Below are positions 56,942-64,000 of a stretch of DNA of 64,000 nt, piece by piece. The stretch comes from Vandammella animalimorsus (GTDB taxonomy: Bacteria; Pseudomonadota; Gammaproteobacteria; Burkholderiales; Burkholderiaceae_C): contig NZ_NSJB01000001.1 in NCBI RefSeq assembly GCF_002285265.1, forward strand, positions 62,001-126,000, given 5' to 3'. The notes under the pieces were generated by a model. The model made no database searches and had not been told where the DNA came from. It saw nothing but the letters and a program-made list of their open reading frames with translations. Positions within the stretch are counted from its first letter, which is position 1, and every line of letters begins with the position of its first letter. Both the position numbers and the translations under genes were made by a program.

Positions 56942-57997
56942 TCACCAATGGGCCGTATGGCGCAGCACCAGATCGCGCAGCGCGCTGATCCAGGCCGGGT
57001 GGTCGTTCAGGCAGGGGATGTAGCGGAACTCCTGCCCGCCATGGGCCAGAAAGGCCTGGCGCACTTCCATGTCGATCTCTTCCAGGGTCTCCAGGCAGTC
57101 GCTGGCAAAGCCGGGGCAGATCAGATCGACCGTCTTGACGCCCTCGCGCGCCAATTGCTCCAGCGTGGGCTGGGTGTAGGGCTGCAGCCATTGCGCGCGG
57201 CCAAAGCGCGATTGGAAGGTCACGCGGTATTGCGCGGGCTGCAGGCCCAGCTGCTGGGCCAGCAGGGCGGCGCTGCGCTGGCATTGCTGCGCATAAGGAT
57301 CGCCCTTGGCGACGTTGCGCGCCGGGATGCCGTGGTAGCTCATCACCAGCACTTCGGGCCGGCCATGGGTTTGCCAGTGCTCAAGCGTGCGGCGCGCCAG
57401 GGCGGCGATGTAGCCGGCATCGTCAGCGTAGTGCTTGACGATGCGCAGCTCGGGCATGTTGCGCTTGCTGCCGGCCCAGGCATGGGCCTGGTCGATGACG
57501 CTGGCCGTGGTGGTGGCCGAATACTGCGGGTACAGCGGCAGCAGCAGCATTTTTTCCACGCCCTGGGCGTGCCAGCGTTCGAGCTGCGCGATGATGCCCG
57601 GCTGCCCGTAGCGCATGGCCGCCTGCACGTCCACGCCGCGCAGCCCGGCCTCACCCAGCCAGCCGCGCAGCATCAGGGCCTGCTTGCGGGTGTAGGCCAG
57701 CAGGGGCGAGCCGCCGTCCTCGGGCTGCCAGATTTTTTCGTATTTGCGCGCCGATTCCTTGGCGCGCAGCGGCAGGATGGCCAGGCGCAGCAGCGGCTGC
57801 CACAGCAGCGGCGGCAGCTCGACCACGCGCGGGTCGCTGAGGAATTCGGCCAGATAGCGTTTGACGGCCGCAGGCGTTGGCGCATCGGGCGTGCCCAGGT
57901 TGCACAGCAGCACCCCCAGGCGGGGGGCAGGCTGGCCAGCGGGCGATGGCGCAGCGGCAGCGCTGCGGGCAGTGGGGCGTGGGGCGGTGGTGGGCAT
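56942..57997 (-). CDS. hemH: Ferrochelatase
   Basis: 351 aa from the ATG at 57997. Motifs: RLGVLLCNLGTPDAPTPAAVKRYL near the start, LLPLYPQYSATTTASV, EVLVMSYHGIPARNVAKGDPY (active-site His), YRVTFQSRFGRAQWLQPYT and DLICPGFASDCLETLEEI. It inserts Fe2+ into protoporphyrin IX in the last step of haem synthesis. The longer frame upstream to 58126 adds a Pro/Lys-rich stretch with no similarity. It is convergent with the small membrane gene, with 36 bases between. Confidence 0.96.
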   Translation of the reverse strand: MPTTAPRPTARSAAAAPSPAGQPAPRLGVLLCNLGTPDAPTPAAVKRYLAEFLSDPRVVELPPLLWQPLLRLAILPLRAKESARKYEKIWQPEDGGSPLLAYTRKQALMLRGWLGEAGLRGVDVQAAMRYGQPGIIAQLERWHAQGVEKMLLLPLYPQYSATTTASVIDQAHAWAGSKRNMPELRIVKHYADDAGYIAALARRTLEHWQTHGRPEVLVMSYHGIPARNVAKGDPYAQQCQRSAALLAQQLGLQPAQYRVTFQSRFGRAQWLQPYTQPTLEQLAREGVKTVDLICPGFASDCLETLEEIDMEVRQAFLAHGGQEFRYIPCLNDHPAWISALRDLVLRHTAHW

Positions 57998-58329
57998 GGC
58001 GCTGTCGGGCAGCGGGGGCTGCGCGGCGGACGGTGGGGCAAAGGGTTTTTTGGGTTTGTTGGAGAGCCGGTGCAAGGCCTTGGCGCGGGCGGGCAAGAGG
58101 CGGTTTTGGGGTGGGCTGCCAGGCACGCAACACAGCCGCGGCGGTGGCCATGGCTGCTAGTGGCTATTGGCTGGCGCGGCCTTGGCGCGCATCTTGCGGG
58201 CGCCGAAGGCGGCCCAAATCCGAGCTCTTGTCCGCCCGTGCAGGGATTTTGAACAGGTTCTTGGGGCCCCGATTGGAGCACATCTGCGCTGCGGCTGCGG
58301 CGGGCAGGCGCAGCGCGCTGGTCAGCAGT
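57998..58329. other. Gap between hemH and the GGDEF/EAL gene
   Basis: About 330 bases with no supportable gene. It should contain the hemH promoter on the reverse strand; no clear -35/-10 pair or operator was recognised. A homopolymer-rich patch (GGGTTTTTTGGGTTTG) is at about 58043-58058. Confidence 0.45.
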
Positions 58330-61300
58330 TCAGGCCGGCGGCGCGGCGTGAACGAATTGCCGCTCGAAGTCCGCCACGGGCAAGGGCATGCCGATGAAGT
58401 AGCCTTGCCAGTGGTAGCAGTCGTAGGACTTGAGGATTTCCACCTGCGCGGCTTCCTCCACGCCCTTGGCCATGGCCCTGATGCCCAGGTTGTGGCAGAG
58501 CTGCACGATGCTGTGCACGGTGCGTGCATTCTGTGTGGAGTGGCCCAGATCGCGCACGATGCGGTAGTCGATGTCCACCTCGTCCAGCGGCAGCTGCTGC
58601 AGCAGCTTCAGCGAGGATTCGCCCCTGCCGAAGCCGTCCAGCGCGAAGCCCACGCCGTAGGCGCGCAGCTGGCGCATGCAGGCGATGGACTGGGTCAGGT
58701 TGTGCTGCAGCACTTCTTCGGTCAGCTCCAGCACCAGGCGGTGCGCCGGGGCAGAAGTGCTGGCAATGGTTTGCAGCACCATTGCGGCGAAGTTGTCTTG
58801 CCAGAACTGTTTGGCGCTGATGTTGATGGACAGGCTCAGGCCTGCGGTCTGCGGGTGCTGCGCCCAGGCGGCCAGCAGCCTGCAGGACTGGGCCAGCACC
58901 CAGTGGCCCAGCGGCACGATGAGGTTGCTGTGCTCGGCCGCGGCGAGGAATTGCTCTGGCGTGATGACTTCCTGCCCCTGGCCATTGCGCCGGCGCAGCA
59001 ACACCTCGGCGCCGGTGAGCTGGTGATGGCGCACCTGCGGCTGCAGGTACAGCACGAACTGCTGCGTGGCCAGGCCGGTGCGGATGCTTTCTTCGAGCAG
59101 CGCATTGGCACTGGCTGCGGCCTGCATGTCCGGGTCGAAAAAGCACGGCTCCTTGAGCTGCTGGCGGTGCGCCTGCTCCAGGGCCTGGTGCGCATGCTGC
59201 CAGAGCAGGTTGGCGCTTTCGGAGCGCTGGCCATGAAACAGCACGATGCCCAAAAAGGCCTTGAGGGCCATGTGCTGGCCGCCATGGCGAAATGGCGCCT
59301 GCAGCGCATGCAAGATGGTGTAGCCCAGGTCCTTGCTGTGCCGCATGGCCTCGCTGCCGTTGTGCGTGGCCGCGTGGATCAGCAGCGCGAACTGGCCAGG
59401 GCCGGTGTGCGCCAGGGTCTGGCCCAGCGGGCAGCAGGCCCTCAGGCGCGCTGCCACCTCGCGCACCAGCGGCGCGGCCCAGTCGTGCTCCTGCAGGTTG
59501 TGCGCTTCGCTGAGCGGGGCCACGTCCAGCAGCAGCAAGGCGCCGTATTGCTGCTGCTGCGCGGCGCATTGCAGGGCCTGCTGCAGGCGGTCGAGCAGCA
59601 GGAAGCGGTTGGGCAGGCTGCTGGTGCGGTCGTACAGCGCCTGCAATTGCAGCGCATGCTGGGCGCGCTTGTGGGCGCTGACGTCCACCAGTGTCAGCAC
59701 CATTTGATCGTCCAGCACCAGCGCGGAGAGCTCCAGCGTCACGTTCAGTCCGGCGGCGTTGATGTCCTGCGGGGCGGCCCAGGCCGGCTGCAGGCTGATT
59801 TCCACGGGGCGCACGATGCCGTTGCCGGCAATGGCGCGGGCCAGCTGGGCATCCCAGCGCGCGCGCGCGCTTTGGCGCAGGCCTGCATCGGTGATGGTGC
59901 ATTGCCACCACTCCTCCAGGCTTTCGGGCAGCGGGGCTTTGAGCTGGCTGATGCGCTGAAAGCCCTGGTTCATGAACTGGATGCGCATCTGGCTGTCCAG
60001 GATGCACAGGCCCAGCGGCACTTGTTCGAGGATGGCCGCTTGCCGCTGGATGCGGCGGTTGAGCTGCGCCTGCAGGGTGCGCGTCTCGCTTTGGTCGTGC
60101 ACGATGAGCAGCCTGTGCCCTTGCAGCGCGCTGCTGCCGTGCGGCTTCCGGGGGCTGATCTCCAGCAGGTCCACCCAGACCACGTGCCCCAGGCTGTGCA
60201 GCAGGCGCAGGTTGCCGATGCGCCCATAGCGGTAGCGCGCGTTGGCCCGCTGGGGCTCCAGCGCCTCGGGCCGGTGCAGGCGCTGCACGTCCTCCGGGTG
60301 GGCCAGGCTGGCCAGCGTCAGGCGCTGCAGGCTGTCCTGGCTGTAGCCCAGCAGCTGCGCCAGCCGGGGCGATACGGAGATGAACTGGCCGGCCGCGCCC
60401 TCGATCTCGGCCACCGCCAGCAGCGGGTGGTTGATCAGCGCCAGGTAGTGCTCGCTGCTGTCGCTGGCGTATTCGCGCCAGTGCCGCAACTGCTGGCGCA
60501 CGCGCCGCATGTGCCAGGTGCGCAGCAGCACGTAAAGCAATAGGGCCAGCACGGCCACCAGCACAGGCTGCCACAGCATGTATTGCCCAGGGCTGCTGGG
60601 CTCGGCGCTGCTGGCGTCTGGCTCGGGCGGGGCCAGCGGGTCGGCCTCGGCCTGGGCGCCTGGCGGCGGCGCGGCCAGGACCAGCTCCAGCGCCTGGCCC
60701 AGGACGGACAGGCGGGTGTGCAGCTGGCCATCGTGCCAGTACTGCTCGGGCCGGACCGAAGGCTGCTGACTGCCGCTTTCGGGCTGGGCGGGCGCCTGCT
60801 CCAGGTACAGGCCCTGCGGCAGGCTGGGGTCCAGCCCCAGGCTGCGCTGCACTTCGCGCAGCCAGCTGTCATAGCGCAAGTCCAGCGCCAGCAATTGCTG
60901 CTGCGGCCCGGTGGCGGTGTGCTGCGGGGCCGGGGTGAACAGTGTCAGGCCCTCGGGGCGGGCCAGCGCCTGTGGCAGGGGCGATGTTTGCTGCCGCGCT
61001 GCGGCCCAGAGCGCCGCATCCTCCGGCGGCATGGTGCTCAGGTCCGCCGGCGGGGCCGGCAGCAGGCGCAGGGTGGAGGCGTTGATCAGGCCGGGGTTGT
61101 GCTGCGCCGCATCCCACTGCGTTTGCAGCAGCTCGGTGTCCTGCTCCGCATTGCCGCGCAGGCCGACCTGGGTGGCGTGCAGCATGCGGGCATAGCCCTG
61201 GGCGCTGGTCTGCAGGGCATAGGCATAGCGCAGCGCCTGCGCCTGCGCCTGCGCCTGCATGGCCTGTTGCTGCATGAGGCTGCTGCGCTGGTGCAGCCAC

Positions 61301-61380
61301 AGCAGGGTGGTCAGCACGCAGGCGGTAGCGATCAGGCCTACCAGACGGTACAAAACGCGCAGCGGGCCCAGGCTGTGCAT
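58330..61380 (-). CDS. Membrane PAS/GGDEF/EAL protein with degenerate catalytic motifs
   Basis: 1016 aa from the ATG at 61380. Topology: an N-terminal helix (about 8-28), a periplasmic sensor of about 240 residues rich in Gln/Pro/Ala, a second helix (YMLWQPVLVAVLALLLYVLL), a PAS region (about 315-450), a GGDEF-like domain (about 540-700) and an EAL-like domain (about 760-1010). The GGDEF signature is replaced by GPGQF. In the EAL domain, EAL reads EVL (GAEVLLRRR), DDFG reads DGFG (FALDGFGRGESSL), the conserved KxD region reads DID, and AEGVE reads AKGVE. Loss of several metal and catalytic residues suggests it neither makes nor breaks c-di-GMP and instead senses or scaffolds. The gene stands alone. 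Confidence 0.88.
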   Translation of the reverse strand: MHSLGPLRVLYRLVGLIATACVLTTLLWLHQRSSLMQQQAMQAQAQAQALRYAYALQTSAQGYARMLHATQVGLRGNAEQDTELLQTQWDAAQHNPGLINASTLRLLPAPPADLSTMPPEDAALWAAARQQTSPLPQALARPEGLTLFTPAPQHTATGPQQQLLALDLRYDSWLREVQRSLGLDPSLPQGLYLEQAPAQPESGSQQPSVRPEQYWHDGQLHTRLSVLGQALELVLAAPPPGAQAEADPLAPPEPDASSAEPSSPGQYMLWQPVLVAVLALLLYVLLRTWHMRRVRQQLRHWREYASDSSEHYLALINHPLLAVAEIEGAAGQFISVSPRLAQLLGYSQDSLQRLTLASLAHPEDVQRLHRPEALEPQRANARYRYGRIGNLRLLHSLGHVVWVDLLEISPRKPHGSSALQGHRLLIVHDQSETRTLQAQLNRRIQRQAAILEQVPLGLCILDSQMRIQFMNQGFQRISQLKAPLPESLEEWWQCTITDAGLRQSARARWDAQLARAIAGNGIVRPVEISLQPAWAAPQDINAAGLNVTLELSALVLDDQMVLTLVDVSAHKRAQHALQLQALYDRTSSLPNRFLLLDRLQQALQCAAQQQQYGALLLLDVAPLSEAHNLQEHDWAAPLVREVAARLRACCPLGQTLAHTGPGQFALLIHAATHNGSEAMRHSKDLGYTILHALQAPFRHGGQHMALKAFLGIVLFHGQRSESANLLWQHAHQALEQAHRQQLKEPCFFDPDMQAAASANALLEESIRTGLATQQFVLYLQPQVRHHQLTGAEVLLRRRNGQGQEVITPEQFLAAAEHSNLIVPLGHWVLAQSCRLLAAWAQHPQTAGLSLSINISAKQFWQDNFAAMVLQTIASTSAPAHRLVLELTEEVLQHNLTQSIACMRQLRAYGVGFALDGFGRGESSLKLLQQLPLDEVDIDYRIVRDLGHSTQNARTVHSIVQLCHNLGIRAMAKGVEEAAQVEILKSYDCYHWQGYFIGMPLPVADFERQFVHAAPPA

Positions 61381-61637
61381 GGGCGGTGGCGTGGGGGGAA
61401 GGGGCGAGACGGGGGGGCTCAAGGCAGGCAGTGCGGCTGGGCGGCGGTGGGGAAAATTATAGGAGCGCGCCTGGGGTTGTTGAGATTGGGTTTGCCAAGC
61501 GGTTTTTCGAGACAAAAGCCGCAAACAAAAGCCGCAAATGCAAGGCGAAAACGCGCGCAAGGTCTGGACGCCTGACAAGCGTTTTCAACGCGGCAGTTGC
61601 GCAGTTTTGACCGAAAACACCGCTGCAACACTCCATC

Positions 61638-62441
61638 TCAACAATCCCCAGGGGGCGCCGGCGCGGGTTGCCAGCGTTGCAGGGCTTGGACCCACAGGCG
61701 CGCGGGCAGTTTCCAGCGCGCCTCGATGGCCTCGGCGCGTTGGCGCATCAGCGGGCGGGAGACTTCGGAACCGCCCTTGCGCGCCAGCAAAATGGTGTTG
61801 CCCTCGTGCGTGGGCTTGAAATGCCACAGCGCCTGCGCCCCGAAGGCGGCGGCGATGTGGCGCATGTTGCGCTCGAAGCTGGCCGTGCGGCCAAACAGAT
61901 TGACGCTCATGCAGCCGCCCTCGGCCAGCATGGCGTGGCAGTGGCCGTAGAACTCGGCGCTCTCCAGCACCGGCCCGGCCGCGTCGTGGTCGTAGAGATC
62001 CACTTGCAGCGCATCGACGCTGCCGAGCCAATCCGGGTCTTGCACGGCGTCCTGGGCATTGGCCACCAGCACCTGCAGGCGCTCGTCGTTCTCGGGCAGG
62101 CGAAACCAGCGCATGCAGGCGGCCACAACCTGGGGGTTGAGCTCGATGGTCGTGGTGCGCATGCCCAGGCGTTTGTAGCAAAACTTGGTCAGCGCCGCCG
62201 CGCCCAGGCCCAGCTGCATGGCGTGCAGGTCGGGCACGGAATCGGGTTCGACGAACAACAGCCAGGCCATCATGCGCTGCACGTATTCCAACTCCAGATC
62301 CAGGGGCTTGGCAATGCGCATCGAGCCCTGAATCCAAGGCGAATCCAGGTGCAGGTGGCGCACGCCATCCTCTTCGGAGATGCTGACATCGGGCAGCGCG
62401 GCGGGCTGGGGTTTGCGGGCGTTGGCGCGGGCGGTTTTCAT
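61638..62441 (-). CDS. Spermidine synthase-like methyltransferase-fold protein
   Basis: 267 aa. The SpeE-like core is visible: VRHLHLDSPWIQGSMRIAKP, MMAWLLFVEPDSV, MQLGLGAAALTKFCYKRLG (nucleotide-binding loop region), TTIELNPQVVAACMRWF, DALQVDLYDHDAAGP and MLAEGGCMSVNLFG. The catalytic Asp position seems to be the DLYD segment. It may be a true aminopropyltransferase or one of the related proteins of unknown substrate common in Burkholderiales. Its ATG overlaps the Mug-like gene stop by four bases, so it ends a coupled three-gene operon. Confidence 0.8.
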   Translation of the reverse strand: MKTARANARKPQPAALPDVSISEEDGVRHLHLDSPWIQGSMRIAKPLDLELEYVQRMMAWLLFVEPDSVPDLHAMQLGLGAAALTKFCYKRLGMRTTTIELNPQVVAACMRWFRLPENDERLQVLVANAQDAVQDPDWLGSVDALQVDLYDHDAAGPVLESAEFYGHCHAMLAEGGCMSVNLFGRTASFERNMRHIAAAFGAQALWHFKPTHEGNTILLARKGGSEVSRPLMRQRAEAIEARWKLPARLWVQALQRWQPAPAPPGDC

Positions 62442-63145
62442 TGCGAGGCGGGGGGTGTGGGAGCAGGGTCGTGGCCGGGCGCTGTGGGCAGCGCAGGCGA
62501 GGGTGTGGGCAATAGCGCTGGCAGCAGCGCGGCGCGCCAGGCGGCCAGCTTGCGCTCAAAGCTCCAGCTGGCATTGGCCGGACTGGTCGAGGGCAGGCGC
62601 AGCACAGGCAGGCCCAGCGCCTGGCTCAGGCGGCGGTGGCGGTAGCTTTCGCCGCCGTTGTGGGCGATCAATGCCAGCTGTGGGCAGCGCTGGCGCAGGC
62701 TGTGCAGCGCGTTGACGCTGGCGTTGCGGATGGCGCTGTCCAGGCTGCCCTGGCGCTCGCAGGCGGCGTACACATCCCACAGGCCAATGCCTTGCTGCAG
62801 CAGCCATTGCCGGCGTCCGGCGTAGTCCGCTGGCAGTGCCGGCCAGGCCGGCGGCGTGTGCAGCGCGGCCAGGATGGGCCAGAACTGGTTGCGCGGGTGG
62901 GCGTAGTACTGCCCAGCTGCCAGCGAGGCCGCGCCGGGAAAGCTGCCCAGCACCAACACGCGCGTGCGCGCATCGAGGATGGGCGCCAGCCCCTGCAGCG
63001 GCGGCGGCGCGCTCTGGCCGGCATCGGCCGCAGCGTGTGCCACGGCAGGTGCGGCAGCCGGTGCTGGTGCGGGCGCCGGTGATGGAGCCGGTGATGGGGC
63101 CGGTGATGGGGCCGGTGATGGAGCTGAGCGCCTGGCCATGTTCAT
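62438..63145 (-). CDS. Mug/HDG-like DNA-deoxyinosine glycosylase
   Basis: 235 aa from the ATG at 63145 (a second ATG at 63139 is two codons in). LVLGSFPGAASLAAGQYYAHPRNQFWPIL is the uracil-DNA-glycosylase-superfamily signature with the active-site loop, then GLWDVYAACERQGSLDSAIRN and RLPSTSPANASWSF. This fits the DNA-deoxyinosine (hypoxanthine) glycosylase subgroup, which removes deaminated bases. The N-terminus carries a SPAP repeat encoded by four 12-bp DNA units, and both ends are Pro/Ala-rich. It overlaps tatD upstream and the SpeE-like gene downstream by four bases each. Confidence 0.85.
   Translation of the reverse strand: MNMARRSAPSPAPSPAPSPAPSPAPAPAPAAAPAVAHAAADAGQSAPPPLQGLAPILDARTRVLVLGSFPGAASLAAGQYYAHPRNQFWPILAALHTPPAWPALPADYAGRRQWLLQQGIGLWDVYAACERQGSLDSAIRNASVNALHSLRQRCPQLALIAHNGGESYRHRRLSQALGLPVLRLPSTSPANASWSFERKLAAWRAALLPALLPTPSPALPTAPGHDPAPTPPASQ
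63075..63122 (-). repeat. Four tandem 12-bp repeats inside the Mug-like gene
   Basis: GCCGGTGATGG(A/G) repeated four times, coding SPAP units on the reverse strand. Unit length keeps the frame, so copy-number variation would only lengthen or shorten the N-terminal tail. Confidence 0.92.
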
Positions 63146-64000
63146 GCCTGCGCCGCGCCGTGGCCCGCGGGCGCCAGCCCCTGCAGCAGCGCGCGCAGGC
63201 GGGGCAGGGCGGCCAGGGCGTTGGCGCTGCTCTGGGCCTGCCATTGCGCCAGCGGCAGGCCGCGCAGCCCGGCCACGACGGCGGCAATGCGCGGCAGCTC
63301 GGCCGGGCTGTTGCGGCCCTGGGGCTGGCCTTGCGCGCGCGCCTGGGCCGGGGTGTAGAGCCAGTGCGGCGGCATGTCCGGCGCGTCGGTTTCCATGACG
63401 ATGGCCTCGGGCGGCAATTGCGCGGCCAGGCGGCGCAATTGCTGGGCGCGCTCGAAGGTCACCGCGCCGCCAAAGCCCAGCTTGAAGCCCAGATCCAGAA
63501 AGGCATGGGCCTGTTGCAGGCTGCCGTTGAAGGCGTGGGCGATGCCGCCGCAGTGAAAGTGCGCCGCGCGCAGCTGCTTGAGCACCTGATCGACGCTGCG
63601 CCGCACGTGCAGCAGCACTGGCAGCGCATGGGCCTTGGCCAGGCGCAGCTGGGCGCTGTAGAGCTGGGTCTGCCAGCCGCTTTCCAGGCCGGTGAAGAAG
63701 TCCAGCCCGATCTCGCCCACGGCCACCAGCCGCGCGTCCTGCGCGTGGCGCTGCAAGGCCGCATCCAGGGCCCCCAGGTCGGCCTGGCTGGCCCCGGGCG
63801 TGTACAGCGGGTGAATGCCCAGCGCATAGGCATCGCCTTGGGCATGGGCCAGTTGGCGCAGCGCCTCGAAGCCAGAGGCTTGCACGGCCGGCAGCACGCA
63901 GCAGCGCACGCCGGCGGCGCGGGCGCGCTCGCGCTCGGCGCTGCGGTCGGCGTCGAACTCGGCCGCATCGAGATGGCAATGGGTGTCGATCCAGAACGGC
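63142..64000 (-). CDS. TatD-family metal-dependent hydrolase, N-terminus cut by the window end
   Basis: At least 285 codons; the start lies beyond 64000. The visible part begins PFWIDTHCHLDAAEFDADR, with the metal-binding HxH. It continues AVGEIGLDFFTG (metal-bridging Glu), LPVLLHVRRSVDQVLKQL (His) and IVMETDAPDMPPHW (final Asp), a complete TatD series. TatD proteins are metal-dependent nucleases, with reported 3'-5' exonuclease or AP endonuclease activity in some members. Pairing with a DNA glycosylase through an ATGA overlap supports a DNA-repair link. Confidence 0.92.
   Translation of the reverse strand, partial: PFWIDTHCHLDAAEFDADRSAERERARAAGVRCCVLPAVQASGFEALRQLAHAQGDAYALGIHPLYTPGASQADLGALDAALQRHAQDARLVAVGEIGLDFFTGLESGWQTQLYSAQLRLAKAHALPVLLHVRRSVDQVLKQLRAAHFHCGGIAHAFNGSLQQAHAFLDLGFKLGFGGAVTFERAQQLRRLAAQLPPEAIVMETDAPDMPPHWLYTPAQARAQGQPQGRNSPAELPRIAAVVAGLRGLPLAQWQAQSSANALAALPRLRALLQGLAPAGHGAAQA

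Overview
This window is a GC-rich chromosomal segment from a betaproteobacterium of the order Burkholderiales, most likely family Comamonadaceae. Five features support that placement: a methionine synthase lacking the homocysteine-binding module, a Bug-type orphan solute-binding protein, a PACE efflux protein, PHA-storage genes (bktB, phasin, class I phaC), and the conserved blocks gmk-rpoZ-spoT and lepA-lepB-DUF4845-rnc-era-recO. Nearly all of the sequence is ordinary core genome. No prophage, integrase, intact insertion sequence, CRISPR array or defence island is visible.

Layout. 1-8.6 kb: the start of dnaE (reverse), then a FecI-like sigma factor. Its apparent FecR and siderophore-receptor partners lie 3.7 kb away, beyond a six-gene reverse operon led by a GbsR/MarR regulator with a perfect inverted-repeat operator. 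8.6-16.4 kb: a MITE-like repeat, a Bug receptor, nadC, the truncated-type metH, a PACE transporter, and glutamate dehydrogenase with a lysine/alanine-rich tail. 16.5-23.3 kb: an RND efflux pair, bktB and a phasin. 23.5-32 kb: amiC-tsaE, queG, a YgiQ radical-SAM protein, a second inverted copy of the MITE-like repeat, and phaC. 32-36 kb: a CAT-anticodon tRNA, a TrmH-family methyltransferase, a repeat-bearing intergenic locus that looks like a small RNA or attenuated leader, a DUF1566 secreted protein, and murJ. 36-46 kb: sirB1-like, pntAa-pntAb-pntB, a TonB-like lipoprotein, serB, a DinG/YoaA helicase, tRNA-Pro, queF and ilvE. 46-57 kb: tRNA-Ser, gmk, rpoZ, spoT, lepA, lepB, DUF4845, rnc, era and recO. 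57-64 kb: hemH, a membrane PAS/GGDEF/EAL protein with degenerate catalytic motifs, and a tightly overlapping reverse operon of tatD (cut by the window end), a Mug-like glycosylase and a spermidine-synthase-like protein.

Functional themes are iron acquisition (sigma/anti-sigma/receptor), polyhydroxyalkanoate metabolism (bktB, phaP, phaC), queuosine synthesis (queF, queG), NAD(P) balance (nadC, pntAB, gdhA) and stringent response/translation (rpoZ, spoT, lepA, era, rnc).

The least ordinary features are: (i) a pair of about 250-bp inverted repeats, each holding two REP-like hairpins with compensatory base changes and short terminal inverted repeats; (ii) a locus at 33.39-33.75 kb with a promoter-like motif, twelve tandem heptamers and a strong intrinsic terminator upstream of the DUF1566 gene; (iii) the split fec locus; (iv) the doubly degenerate GGDEF/EAL protein; (v) the histone-H1-like tail on glutamate dehydrogenase. 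All family assignments come from reading translations by eye. No database search was run.
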